Counted from the stretch's first letter, positions 1 through 11,987 are shown. The stretch: 64,000 nt of DNA from Firmicutes bacterium M10-2 (GCA_000403415.2 KE159700.1:1-64000), one strand, 5' to 3'. Notes: generated by a model from the sequence alone, not told the origin. A program made the numbers and translations.

Positions 1-30
1 AAGAAAGAGGTAATATAAACGAGCGTTGAG
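1..30 (+). promoter_or_regulatory. rrn promoter P1 (partial, -35 outside window)
   Basis: A -10 hexamer TAATAT lies at 11-16 and is followed by TATAAACGAGC-like sequence and a short hairpin (GCGTT..AACAGCGC). The same arrangement recurs at P2 about 95 bp downstream, so this reads as the first of two tandem rRNA promoters. The -35 would fall before position 1 and cannot be checked. Confidence 0.5.
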
Positions 31-82
31 AACAGCGCAACCTTCCTTTTCGAAAAAAGAAGAAAAAAAGTAAAATTTCTTC

Positions 83-135
83 TTGACTGAAAAAGAAAAG
101 AGAAGTAGTATAAACGAGCTGTTGAAAAACAGCCA
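83..135 (+). promoter_or_regulatory. rrn promoter P2 with initiation-site hairpin
   Basis: TTGACT (83-88), a 17-bp spacer and TAGTAT (106-111) form a near-consensus sigma-A promoter ahead of 16S. The initially transcribed region begins ACGAGC and carries a perfect 6-bp hairpin, GCTGTT-GAAA-AACAGC, around 118-133. P1 has a related arrangement. Tandem promoters are usual for Bacillota rRNA operons. Confidence 0.7.
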
Positions 136-141
136 AGGGAT

Positions 142-165
142 GATCTTTGAAAACTTGATAGAAAT
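142..165 (+). other. 5' arm of 16S processing stem (partner 1850-1873)
   Basis: Bases 148-165 are the exact reverse complement of 1850-1867, and the pairing extends a few bases further with G-U wobbles to 143 and 1872. The two arms enclose the whole 16S gene, the classic RNase III precursor stem. The 5' arm contains the TCTTTGAAAAC box typical of Bacillota rrn leaders; this box recurs near 1891 ahead of 23S. Confidence 0.8.
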
Positions 166-270
166 AAGAAAAAAAGAATCGTACAAGAACGAGAGAAAAA
201 GAATCACGTCGATTTCTTGAGAGACACCTGAAAAGAAGAAACAGAAAAGAAAAAGAAAAAAGAGTCAAAT

Positions 271-1802
<1,532 letters not shown>

Positions 1803-2053
1803 AAGGAGAAAGCGAAGAAACGAGAAAAGGTGTAAAGAGACGTGAGAGAATTTCTATCAAGTTTTCAGGGATGGTCCCTGGAGCTCGATCTTTGAAAACC
1901 GACAGACACAAATTGAAGAAGAGACACAATAGATAAAGAGAAAAGGTCTTGAAAGCAAGTTGTGGAGAAAAAAAGATAAACTGAGAAAAAGAGAAAAACA
2001 GTGAACAGTTTAGAAAGATCTTGAAGAAAGCACAAGAAACAAGAGAACCAACT
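1803..2053 (+). other. 16S-23S spacer, no tRNA gene
   Basis: About 250 bp of purine-rich spacer. It contains the 3' arm of the 16S stem (1850-1872), a hairpin GGGATGG-TCCC at about 1868-1878, and the box GATCTTTGAAAACC near 1889. I looked for tRNA-Ile and tRNA-Ala arms (GGTTCGA, terminal CCA) and found none. Confidence 0.75.
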
Positions 2054-4971
<2,918 letters not shown>

Positions 4972-5052
4972 AGAGCCCGCGACTTGCGAAAGAGACGAAA
5001 GAAGTGTAAGAGAGAAGAGTGGATGTCGGTTTTGAGGGATCGAGCAAAAGAA

Positions 5053-5169
5053 GATCCGGTGACGAAGGCGGGATGGAGACACCTGAATACATTCCGAACT
5101 CAGCAGTTAAGCACCCCAGCGGCGACGATAGTTGGCCTTGCGCCTGCGAAAATAGCACGTTGCCGGGTC
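5053..5169 (+). rRNA. rrf: 5S ribosomal RNA
   Basis: About 117 nt. The ends GATCCGGTGACG and CGTTGCCGGGTC pair as helix I, and the internal ACACCTGAATACATTCCGAACTCAG is the conserved loop region of 5S. It lies about 80 bp after 23S and runs straight into a T-run, as expected for the last gene of an rrn operon. Confidence 0.93.
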
Positions 5170-5223
5170 TTTTTTTTTATGGAACAATGATAAAGGAGTG
5201 CTCTGTTAGGCACTCCTTTTATT
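5170..5223 (+). terminator. rrn operon terminator (bidirectional)
   Basis: A T8 run directly follows 5S. Then AAAGGAGTGC (5192-5201) pairs with GCACTCCTTT (5210-5219) and is followed by TTTATT. The hairpin overlaps the stop codon of the convergent membrane-protein gene and has A's on its other side, so it can also terminate that gene. Confidence 0.85.
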
Positions 5224-6075
5224 GTGGGTATTTCTTGAAAATAGAATCGCATTGAGTTCACTCCCCATAATAAAAATCAGAGAAGTAAAATAAAGCCAAA
5301 GCATCAAAACGATAAAGGCTCCTAATGTTCCGTAAATTACTGAATAATTCGCATAATTTTCAACATAGATAGAAAATCCGATACTCGTTACGATCCATAC
5401 TCCGATCGCAAAGCCAATTCCGGGAATAAGTTTTTTCAAATGCACCCAATGATCCAGCGAGCATTCATATAAAATTCCCAGGGATAATCCCATCAAAATC
5501 GCTGCTGCCAGAAAACGAACATATTGCCAAATTTCAATCATCAAAGAGGATAAATGAATGGCTCCGGGAAGTAAGAAATGTAAGATAGACTCGATTACGT
5601 TTTGTCCTAATACAATTAAAAGCAATGATACCAAAATTGTTGCAGGGAGTAAAAGCGTGCATAAAATCTCTTTGAAAAGAAAAATTTTTTGATTTGAATC
5701 TGCCAATCGGAAACTATTTCTCACATCATGCATTAGTCCTTTAATTGCCCGATATGGAAAATAGATTGAAAATACGATCGAAAAATTCATAATTGTTGTG
5801 TTGTACGATTGATGGATGTAATCCAAATACGAATTGATCATTCCCACGACTTCGTTAGGAAGAAACCGTGTCAAAAGATGACTGACAGTTTCCGGGTCCA
5901 AATCGATCCGACCAAGTATCGATGCCAGCAAAATGGCCAGTGGAAAGATTGAAAACAGTAAATAATACGCCAAAGAAGCCGCGCGCGCCCCTACGCGATC
6001 ATGTTTGTAACGTAAAGCCAGCAAGATCAAAAGATGATTGCTTGACGTCATCTTTGTTTTTAATTTTTTTATCAT
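5206..6075 (-). CDS. YihY/BrkB-family (UPF0761) integral membrane protein
   Basis: A 289-aa protein with a short basic N-terminus and about six hydrophobic segments. The N-terminal ASLAYYLLFSIFPLAILL motif and the distal YGTLGAFIVLMLWLYFTSLI segment are hallmarks of the YihY/BrkB family once mis-named RNase BN. The family sits in the cytoplasmic membrane; its function is not settled. No clear Shine-Dalgarno precedes the first Met, and Met9 (6051) is an equally good start. It lies immediately downstream of the thioesterase gene, separated from it by a hairpin at 6094-6121, and its stop codon is inside the rrn terminator. Confidence 0.9.
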   Translation of the reverse strand: MIKKLKTKMTSSNHLLILLALRYKHDRVGARAASLAYYLLFSIFPLAILLASILGRIDLDPETVSHLLTRFLPNEVVGMINSYLDYIHQSYNTTIMNFSIVFSIYFPYRAIKGLMHDVRNSFRLADSNQKIFLFKEILCTLLLPATILVSLLLIVLGQNVIESILHFLLPGAIHLSSLMIEIWQYVRFLAAAILMGLSLGILYECSLDHWVHLKKLIPGIGFAIGVWIVTSIGFSIYVENYANYSVIYGTLGAFIVLMLWLYFTSLIFIMGSELNAILFSRNTHNKRSA

Positions 6076-6093
6076 GCTTTTATTTTAAACGAA

Positions 6094-6121
6094 AAGCAAG
6101 CTATGGCGTTATAGCTTGCTT
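6094..6121 (-). terminator. Hairpin between thioesterase and YihY genes
   Basis: AAGCAAGCTAT (6094-6104) pairs perfectly with ATAGCTTGCTT (6111-6121). On the minus strand it is followed by TTTTCGTTT, a moderate T-run, and it directly abuts the thioesterase stop codon. It probably acts as a partial terminator, with YihY receiving read-through or having its own promoter. Confidence 0.6.
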
Positions 6122-6587
6122 AAAATATTTTTTCTTCCTTTTTTTGCTTATATCTTTCCTGATCGAGAAAGAACATTGTGAAAGTTGCCCGCGAAAGAAG
6201 GGTTTGCTCATCATTGTAAATGAATACTTCATATACACCTGTTGTTCGTCCGGCGCTGATTTCTGTCGCGACACCGATTAATTTTCCGCCTCTTCCCGGT
6301 TTGATGTAGTTGATACTTCCGTTTAGCGTTACACTATCGCGTCCGGTCGCAAAACTCGCCGCACCGGCTACTGTATCTGCAAGGGAGAACAAAGCGCCTC
6401 CATGAACGAATCCGTGAATATTTAAAATGTGTTCGTCAATAATCATTTCGACACGGGCAAAACCATGATCAAGATCAACAACTTTCATGTCGTTGCTTTG
6501 CAAATACCGACTCGATGAATTGAGTCGATTCATTAATTGTTTTTTCTCTTCTTCAGTCATTAATTGTTTTTCTAGCTTTTGTTTCAT
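6120..6587 (-). CDS. PaaI-like hotdog-fold thioesterase
   Basis: Contains the hotdog thioesterase signature GFVHGGALFSLADTVAGAA, with the His-Gly-Gly and LAD elements of the PaaI/ThYme subgroup, followed by the beta-rich INYIKPGRGGKLIGVAT strand. Members hydrolyse acyl-CoA thioesters in the cytoplasm; the substrate cannot be read from sequence. The open frame extends upstream to 6650, but family length (about 140-150 aa) favours Met at 6587 (155 aa) or 6560 (146 aa). On the minus strand a TATAAT (6595-6600) lies 7 nt before the 6587 start with no ribosome site, which would make a leaderless message. Confidence 0.82.
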   Translation of the reverse strand: MKQKLEKQLMTEEEKKQLMNRLNSSSRYLQSNDMKVVDLDHGFARVEMIIDEHILNIHGFVHGGALFSLADTVAGAASFATGRDSVTLNGSINYIKPGRGGKLIGVATEISAGRTTGVYEVFIYNDEQTLLSRATFTMFFLDQERYKQKKEEKIF

Positions 6588-6737
6588 GACATAAATTATA
6601 CGCCAATTCGCAAATTTCACATAATCTTTTAAAAAGATGTTATTGGTCATGTTAATTGACGCTAAATTTTCGAAATGATAAATTTATTTTGAAATGTAAG
6701 GGATTTCCTCATTTTACAGCGTTGTTATAAAAAACAA

Positions 6738-6766
6738 GATCTTGGAGATTTGCGCAAACCAAGATC
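6738..6766 (+). promoter_or_regulatory. Nested palindrome in mannose-PTS leader
   Basis: GATCTTGG (6738-6745) and CCAAGATC (6759-6766) are perfect inverted arms. The centre holds a second perfect palindrome, TTTGCGCAAA (6749-6758). It sits 8 bp before the ribosome site of the first PTS gene. It lacks a T-run, so it is not a simple terminator. It could be a repressor operator or an RNA element near the start site. I see no strong sigma-A promoter upstream, only TTATAA at 6725. Confidence 0.5.
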
Positions 6767-6789
6767 AATAAATAGGAGGAAGAAAAAAT

Positions 6790-7776
6790 ATGGTCGGAAT
6801 CATTATTGCGAGTCATGGAGAATTCGCAAGTGGGATCAAGCAATCTGGCTCAATGATTTTTGGAGATCAGCCAAATGTTGCAGCCTGCACTTTGATGCCT
6901 CACGAAGGCCCAGATGATATTCGTAAAAAAATGGAAGATGCGATCGCGACCTTTGATGATCCAGAACAAGTATTGTTTTTGATCGACCTTTGGGGAGGAA
7001 CACCGTTCAATCAAGCCAATGGTATTTTTGAAGGACATGAAAAAACGTGGGCGATCGTTACTGGATTAAACTTGCCAATGTTGATCGAAGCGTATGCAAC
7101 CCGCATGGGAACAGACAGTGCTCAAGAAGTCGCTGCTCATATCATGCAGTCTGCAAAAGATGCGATTATGATCAAACCGGAATCTTTGGCACCAAAAGAA
7201 GAAGAGAAAGAAGAAGCTGCGAAACCGAGTCATCCAACCGGAGCGATTCCGGAAGGAACTGTTTTAGGAGATGGACATATCAAGTTTGTGCTTGCGCGAA
7301 TTGATTCGCGTTTGCTTCACGGACAGGTGGCCACAGCTTGGACCAAATCAACACAGCCAAATCGAATAATTGTTGTTTCTGATGCCGTAGCTCATGACAA
7401 TTTACGGAAGAAAATGATTGAACAGGCAGCGCCTCCAGGAGTTGTGGCAAATGTCGTACCAATTAAAAAAATGTGTGAAGTTGTCGAGGATCCGCGCTTT
7501 GGAGAAACAAAGGCTTTGCTGTTGTTTGAAACTCCGGAAGATGCACTGAAAGCAATCGAAGGCGGCGTGGATATTAAGAGCCTTAACGTGGGTTCGATGG
7601 CCCATTCTCAAGGAAAAGTAGCAGTAAACAAAGTGCTTTCCTTAGATAAAAAAGATGTGGAAACATTTGAAAAGCTCAAAAAGCTTGGTGTGAAGTTCGA
7701 TGTGCGTAAAGTACCATCGGATTCGCCGGAAAATATGGACAACATCTTAAATAAAGCAAAAGAAGAATTGAAATAA
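6790..7776 (+). CDS. manX: PTS mannose-family EIIAB component
   Basis: A 328-aa cytoplasmic two-domain phosphotransferase. Residues 1-130 are EIIA-Man with the phospho-His in ASHGEFA (His9). A charged linker (about 136-155, EEEKEEAAKP) joins EIIB, with its phospho-His in DSRLLHGQV (His177). It passes phosphate from HPr to the incoming hexose. The start is fixed by TAGGAGGA ending 9 bp before ATG. It heads an operon with IIC, IID and DUF956, the arrangement of the ManLMN/MptABCD glucose-mannose transporters of Bacillota. That makes mannose, glucose or glucosamine the likely substrates. Confidence 0.95.
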   Translation: MVGIIIASHGEFASGIKQSGSMIFGDQPNVAACTLMPHEGPDDIRKKMEDAIATFDDPEQVLFLIDLWGGTPFNQANGIFEGHEKTWAIVTGLNLPMLIEAYATRMGTDSAQEVAAHIMQSAKDAIMIKPESLAPKEEEKEEAAKPSHPTGAIPEGTVLGDGHIKFVLARIDSRLLHGQVATAWTKSTQPNRIIVVSDAVAHDNLRKKMIEQAAPPGVVANVVPIKKMCEVVEDPRFGETKALLLFETPEDALKAIEGGVDIKSLNVGSMAHSQGKVAVNKVLSLDKKDVETFEKLKKLGVKFDVRKVPSDSPENMDNILNKAKEELK

Positions 7777-7791
7777 TAGGAGGACAATACA

Positions 7792-8598
7792 GTGAATATC
7801 CTAACAATGATATTGATCATCATCGTGGCCTTTTTAGCCGGAATGGGCGGAATCCTCGATGAATTCCAATTTCATCAACCATTAGTTGCATGTACGTTAA
7901 TCGGATTAGTAAGCGGACAGCTTGAAGCCGGTGTCATCTTAGGAGGAACTCTGCAGATGATTGCGTTAGGTTGGGCGAATATCGGAGCCGCTGTTGCGCC
8001 AGATGCCGCTCTAGCTTCTGTGGCCAGTGCCATTATCTTAGTCTTAGGCGGACAAGGAGTTGGCGGTGTCGATACAGCCATTGCCGTTGCCATTCCGTTG
8101 GCCGTAGCAGGTTTATTCTTGACAATGCTTGCACGTACTTTAGCCGTACCAATTGTCCATGTTATGGATAGTGCGGCAGAAACAGCAGATTTTAAGAAAA
8201 TCGAAGTTTGGCAAATTCTCGCTATTTGTATGCAAGGACTTCGTATTGCAATTCCGGCAGCTTTTCTTTTAGTCATTCCTGCTGAAGTTGTTCAAAACTT
8301 CTTGCAGTCTATGCCGGATTGGTTAACTGATGGAATGTCTATTGGCGGCGGAATGGTCGTAGCCGTAGGTTATGCAATGGTCATCAATATGATGGCAACA
8401 CGCGAAGTATGGCCGTTCTTTGCGATTGGATTCTGCTTGGCAGCAATTTCCGAACTGACATTAATGGCTCTTGGTGCTCTTGGTGTGGCATTCGCTTTGA
8501 TTTACTTGACACTATATGATCGTAGCTCGGCTGCAGCAAATAACGCAGGAAGTGGTTCAGGAGATCCTTTAGGTGATATCTTGAACGATTACGAATAG
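7792..8598 (+). CDS. manY: PTS mannose-family EIIC permease
   Basis: A 268-aa membrane permease with about seven or eight hydrophobic segments and the IIC-Man feature LGGTLQMIALGWANIGAAVAPD. It forms the sugar channel with IID in the cytoplasmic membrane. It starts with GTG at 7792, 8 bp after AGGAGGA; an in-frame ATG exists at 7807 but fits the ribosome site less well. The gap to manX is 15 bp and to manZ 12 bp, so the genes are co-transcribed. The tail (SAAANNAGSGSGDPLGDIL) is a polar extension. Confidence 0.95.
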   Translation: MNILTMILIIIVAFLAGMGGILDEFQFHQPLVACTLIGLVSGQLEAGVILGGTLQMIALGWANIGAAVAPDAALASVASAIILVLGGQGVGGVDTAIAVAIPLAVAGLFLTMLARTLAVPIVHVMDSAAETADFKKIEVWQILAICMQGLRIAIPAAFLLVIPAEVVQNFLQSMPDWLTDGMSIGGGMVVAVGYAMVINMMATREVWPFFAIGFCLAAISELTLMALGALGVAFALIYLTLYDRSSAAANNAGSGSGDPLGDILNDYE

Positions 8599-8610
8599 GA
8601 GGACGTGAAC

Positions 8611-9522
8611 ATGGCAGATAGAGTTGTATTAACAAAAAAAGATCGTCGAGCTGTGGCATGGCGTTCTACATTCTTGCAAGGATCATGGAACTATGAACGT
8701 ATGCAAAACGGTGGTTTCTGTTTTGCGATGATCCCTGCGATCCGTAAGCTTTACAAAAACAAAGAAGATCAAGCGGCTGCTTTAAAGCGTCACTTGGAAT
8801 TCTTTAATACCCATCCTTATGTAGCCAGTCCGATCTTAGGAGTAACACTTGCTTTGGAAGAAGATCGTGCCAATGGCAGCGATGTCGATAATCAAACGAT
8901 CAACGGTGTAAAAGTCGGAATGATGGGACCTTTGGCCGGTGTCGGCGATCCGGTATTCTGGTTTACTGTACGACCAATGTTAGGAGCCTTGGGCGCTTCT
9001 TTGGCAATGTCCGGAAACATTATCGGTCCGATCTTGTTCTTTGTTTTGTGGAATATCATCCGTTGGGCATTCATGTGGTATACTCAGGAATTCGGATATC
9101 AAGCCGGAATGAAAATTACCGATGATTTATCCGGTGGTTTACTTCAAAAAGTAACGAAAGGCGCTTCGATTCTGGGAATGTTCGTACTTGGATCTTTGGT
9201 TGAACGTTGGGTAACGATTAACTTCAAACCGGTTATTTCTACTGTTCAATTATCGGATGGTGCTTTCATTGACTGGGCAAGCTTAGATCCTGGAGTAAAC
9301 GGAATTCGTGAGGCATTGACACAACAAGGTCAAGGACTTGCGCTTGATCCATATAAAGTAACGACACTTCAAGACAACTTGAACTCTTTGATTCCAGGAT
9401 TGGTTCCGTTGCTTCTTACGTTGTTCTGCATGTGGCTGTTGAAGAAAAACGTATCACCAATCGTGATTATTATCGGATTGTTCATTGTAGGTATCTTAGG
9501 TCACTTGATTGGTTTACTGTAA
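8611..9522 (+). CDS. manZ: PTS mannose-family EIID component
   Basis: A 303-aa IID-Man subunit. It opens with a cytoplasmic region containing the family motif WRSTFLQGSWNYERMQNGGFCFAMIPA (split here: WRSTF..SWNYERMQ..GFCFAMIP), then MMGPLAGVGDPVFW and C-terminal membrane helices. IID partners IIC in translocation. The start is ATG 8611, 7 bp after AGGAGG; an upstream GTG at 8605 is too close to that site to be used. Its C-terminal helix ends LFIVGILGHLIGLL. Confidence 0.95.
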   Translation: MADRVVLTKKDRRAVAWRSTFLQGSWNYERMQNGGFCFAMIPAIRKLYKNKEDQAAALKRHLEFFNTHPYVASPILGVTLALEEDRANGSDVDNQTINGVKVGMMGPLAGVGDPVFWFTVRPMLGALGASLAMSGNIIGPILFFVLWNIIRWAFMWYTQEFGYQAGMKITDDLSGGLLQKVTKGASILGMFVLGSLVERWVTINFKPVISTVQLSDGAFIDWASLDPGVNGIREALTQQGQGLALDPYKVTTLQDNLNSLIPGLVPLLLTLFCMWLLKKNVSPIVIIIGLFIVGILGHLIGLL

Positions 9523-9555
9523 AAGAACGCATAGTAAATTCGGGAGGTTAGGTGT

Positions 9556-9933
9556 ATGAACGTACAATCGCAAAATACAAAGGTCGATCTTATTGAAAAC
9601 GCAACTTCGTTTCTCGGATTGAGTTCTTACGGAAAGATCATGGTAGGAGATAAAGCGTTTGAATATTATAATGATCGGAATCCGAAAGATTTTATTCAAA
9701 TCCCATGGGAAGAAGTGGATTATGTCAGCGCATCCGTATACTTTAAGGGAAAATGGATTCCTCGTTACGCGATCGCGACAAAAACGAACGGAATGTATAC
9801 GTTCGCCTCGAAAGAACCTTTAAAAGTATTAAAAGCGATGAAAAAATATGTTCCCGCCGACCGCTTGTTAAAATCACTGACATTTTTTCAAGTCATCAAA
9901 AGAGGCTTGGCAAAGAAAAAAGTCGATGCATAA
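9556..9933 (+). CDS. manO: DUF956 family protein (ManO-like)
   Basis: A 125-aa protein matching the DUF956 family, which in Bacillota almost always follows mannose-PTS genes and has been called ManO. The sequence has the family's ATSFLGLSSYGKIMVGDKAFEYY start and the PRYAIATKTNGMYTFASKE core. Its exact role is not established; regulation or maintenance of the transporter has been proposed. A ribosome site GGGAGG lies 8 bp before ATG, and the gap to manZ is 33 bp. A strong terminator follows, so it closes the operon. Confidence 0.88.
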   Translation: MNVQSQNTKVDLIENATSFLGLSSYGKIMVGDKAFEYYNDRNPKDFIQIPWEEVDYVSASVYFKGKWIPRYAIATKTNGMYTFASKEPLKVLKAMKKYVPADRLLKSLTFFQVIKRGLAKKKVDA

Positions 9934-9939
9934 CAATCA

Positions 9940-9973
9940 AGATGTCTTGTATAATTGCAGGGCATCTTTTTTT
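9940..9973 (+). terminator. Terminator of mannose-PTS operon
   Basis: AGATGTCTTG pairs over 10 bp (with G-U wobbles) with CAGGGCATCT and is followed by a T7 run. It directly follows the DUF956 gene. Confidence 0.8.
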
Positions 9974-9996
9974 GTGGTGGAAACATGAAACATATT

Positions 9997-10005
9997 TGGT
10001 ATAAT
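9997..10005 (+). promoter_or_regulatory. Extended -10 promoter for 10032 operon
   Basis: TTTGGTATAAT contains a consensus TATAAT (10000-10005) preceded by TGG, an extended -10. No good -35 sits 17 bp upstream. It is 27 bp ahead of the next start codon. Confidence 0.5.
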
Positions 10006-10031
10006 GATTTGAAAAGAAGGGATGTTTAATA

Positions 10032-10580
10032 ATGAACTCAGTATTGCAGTGGATCGTATCGATCGGACTGATCTTATATGTAGGATACAGTTTAGTGAAA
10101 AGCGGAAAGGAATATTCGCTTTATAAAAAAAATTCCAAAGCATTCTTACAGTCGCATAAAGACGCAGTAGAACTCAGACTTGGCAAATTGCAATGCATCT
10201 TACTTTCGGTGTTGACGATTGCCTGTGTCGGGATGGCTGTTGCAGCACAGTATTTTACACAAGATCAAACCGAACTTTTACTTTATCGTGTTGCATACTT
10301 ATGTATTGCGATTGTATTTGCCGGATTGGTACTTGAAATGTGGATGCATCGTACGATTATCTTTTGCGAAGATGGCTTTTTTATCGGAACACAGTTTTAT
10401 CGTTATCGAATGATCGTTACACTTGAGAAGCGAAAAGGAATTGTAAAAAATATCAAGGTCCTTTTTCAAAATGGTGAAGTGATCGAAGTTTCTCAACGGA
10501 TCGGAGAAGAGATTCGTGTGCGCTATAACGAATATAAGGCAAAAAAGAAAGAAAAGAAGGAAAGAAGAAGAAAAAGATGA
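10032..10580 (+). CDS. Uncharacterised membrane protein
   Basis: A 182-aa protein I cannot assign confidently. It has an N-terminal helix (about 5-25), two more membrane helices around 58-78 and 85-106, then a soluble C-terminal part with beta-strand pattern (FCEDGFFIGTQFYRYRMIVTLEKRKG) ending in a very basic tail (KAKKKEKKERRRKR). The layout resembles DUF5673-like small membrane proteins, in which the soluble part follows the helices. A start at ATG 10032 has AAGGGATG upstream. Its stop overlaps the next start by 4 bp (ATGA), so it is translationally coupled to the HAD phosphatase. Confidence 0.75.
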   Translation: MNSVLQWIVSIGLILYVGYSLVKSGKEYSLYKKNSKAFLQSHKDAVELRLGKLQCILLSVLTIACVGMAVAAQYFTQDQTELLLYRVAYLCIAIVFAGLVLEMWMHRTIIFCEDGFFIGTQFYRYRMIVTLEKRKGIVKNIKVLFQNGEVIEVSQRIGEEIRVRYNEYKAKKKEKKERRRKR

Positions 10581-11365
10581 CCTTATTTTTATCTGATGTG
10601 GATGGCACTTTGACAGACGGGAATGGAAGGATTGCCATGCAAGATATCGAACAGATCAAAAAATGGCAGGAAGAAGGAAATTTATTCGGCTTAGTGACAG
10701 GCAGGGATCAAACTTATTGTATGACGTTATTGCGCTTTTATGGTATAACACCGGATTGCTTGATTACCAGCAACGGAGCGAATACTTTTTTTCAAGGAAA
10801 AAATTTTTCGATTGATTCGATTTCGAAAATGCAGACGGACGATCTATTCCAAAAGATTGCACCTTTTCAAAAAGATGTGATCGGATTTGTCACTTTGGAA
10901 AACGGCATGCATTATTTTTACAGCGAGAAAGACAAAAGGATCATGAAGGAAGAACAAGCGCACCTAAAATATTTTGCGGTGGAATTGCTTGAACAAATTA
11001 ATCATTCGGTTCCGAAAATCAGCATCTTTGTACGGGATGCAGCAAAAATGGAGTTTTATCTCAAATGGTTCAAGAAAAATTTTAATGATCTTGATGTGGT
11101 TTCTCCTTCTTATGACTATATTGAGATTTCCCAAAAAGGTTGTCACAAAGCGAAAGCTTTGGATTTTTTGATCGGAAATTTCCATATAGATGAAAATAAG
11201 ATCGGATTTATCGGAGATGGAAGCAATGATGTTCCTTTATTCGAACGTTTAGATCAGACATATGTCATGGCGCATGCGCCAAGTCATATACGATCTTGCG
11301 CGAAAACAGAAGTAGCGAGTGTAAGTGAAGCACTCAAGAAGGAAAGGGAAAGAGAACATGTCTAG
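10577..11365 (+). CDS. Cof-type HAD hydrolase
   Basis: A 262-aa soluble phosphatase of the HAD superfamily, IIB (Cof) subgroup. Motif I is LSDVDGTL with nucleophile Asp7 and acid Asp9; motif II is near LITSNGA; motif IV is GFIGDGSNDVPLF. Cof members dephosphorylate sugar phosphates, nucleotides or cofactor phosphates; the substrate cannot be read from sequence. It overlaps the upstream membrane protein by 4 bp and overlaps the downstream small gene by 8 bp, forming a three-gene operon. Confidence 0.88.
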   Translation: MTLFLSDVDGTLTDGNGRIAMQDIEQIKKWQEEGNLFGLVTGRDQTYCMTLLRFYGITPDCLITSNGANTFFQGKNFSIDSISKMQTDDLFQKIAPFQKDVIGFVTLENGMHYFYSEKDKRIMKEEQAHLKYFAVELLEQINHSVPKISIFVRDAAKMEFYLKWFKKNFNDLDVVSPSYDYIEISQKGCHKAKALDFLIGNFHIDENKIGFIGDGSNDVPLFERLDQTYVMAHAPSHIRSCAKTEVASVSEALKKEREREHV

Positions 11366-11690
11366 AAAAAGAAAAGCCGGACCTCGAGCTACAGCGGCAT
11401 CGATGGTTCTTGAAACTTTGAAAAAGCGAAATGCAACGAATAATGAGAGTGCGATACCAGTTTCCGCATTCAAGGATCTGCCTTTGCAAACAAAGACACT
11501 GGCCTATACGATCGCAAATTTAGTCGATGAAGGAGTTGTCGGACAAACAGCAGATGAAAAATATTACTATGATGAGCTTGGTTTTAAAGCGTTGGAAGTC
11601 AAGTTTGTCAAAGGATATTCAATGTTTATCGTAATTCCTATCGTTTTGCTTGTGATCGTTCTCCTGATCCAACATTATTTTCATGTTTAA
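11358..11690 (+). CDS. Small winged-helix-like protein with C-terminal membrane anchor
   Basis: A 110-aa protein. The N-terminus is basic (SRKRKAGPRATAAS); residues about 14-75 resemble a compact winged helix (alternating helices, then DEGVVGQTADEKYYYDELGF as a wing); residues about 85-107 are a single hydrophobic helix (FIVIPIVLLVIVLLIQ). I chose ATG 11358 because a purine-rich GGAAAGGGAAAGAG precedes it; the open frame runs further up to 11325 without a site. A DNA-binding domain tethered to the membrane is possible but unproven. No family name is assigned. Confidence 0.6.
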   Translation: MSRKRKAGPRATAASMVLETLKKRNATNNESAIPVSAFKDLPLQTKTLAYTIANLVDEGVVGQTADEKYYYDELGFKALEVKFVKGYSMFIVIPIVLLVIVLLIQHYFHV

Positions 11691-11697
11691 GTTTAAA

Positions 11698-11720
11698 ATG
11701 CCTTGTAAACCACAAGGCAT
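11698..11720 (+). repeat. Left copy of duplicated terminator stem (target duplication)
   Basis: A 23-bp perfect palindrome (stem ATGCCTTGT / ACAAGGCAT, loop AAACC). The identical 23 bp recur at 11912-11934. This copy has no T-run; the right copy keeps the T8 run. It therefore looks like a target-site duplication produced by insertion of 11721-11911 into one terminator. Confidence 0.85.
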
Positions 11721-11911
11721 CAGGCTGTTGACAAAGTCGATTTTTCAAATCGGCTTTGTCACAGCTTTTTATTTTTCTCCCACAAATGAATAAAAAAAGA
11801 GCAATTTGAGGTATTTAAGTACCTAATATTACTCTTTTTTTAGACCTTTTTACCCACTTTTATTTTATTGAAATTTAATTTTTTCAAAATAGGTAGTTTG
11901 TCAACACTCTG
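11721..11911. mobile_element. 191-bp MITE-like non-autonomous element
   Basis: The ends form imperfect inverted repeats: CAGgcTGTTGACAAAgT on the left, and CAGagTGTTGACAAAcT as the reverse complement of the right end (14 of 17 match). The left end folds further into a 19-bp hairpin (11725-11765). Internally, AAAAAAAGAG pairs with CTCTTTTTTT around 11791-11841, a bidirectional terminator. It has no coding capacity and is flanked by 23-bp duplications of a palindrome. From memory, IS1182-family elements of Bacillota have TGTTGACAAA-like ends and insert in terminator palindromes; that assignment is inference. Confidence 0.75.
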
Positions 11912-11942
11912 ATGCCTTGTAAACCACAAGGCATTTTTTTTA
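11912..11942 (+). terminator. Right copy of terminator stem with T-run
   Basis: The 9-bp stem ATGCCTTGT/ACAAGGCAT is followed by eight T's. This was presumably the original terminator of the 10032-11690 operon before the insertion. Confidence 0.8.
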
Positions 11943-11987
11943 CGGGATGTTAAAATAAAAGAAACGAAGTGAAAGGAAGTGATCCCT

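Noticed and set aside
1803-2053. tRNA genes in the 16S-23S spacer
   Set aside because: No T-arm (GGTTCGA) or acceptor pairs found; the spacer is only purine-rich leader and processing sequence.
11721-11911. Remnant protein gene inside the MITE
   Set aside because: No frame longer than about 20 codons without stops, and the content is explained by inverted repeats and terminator stems.
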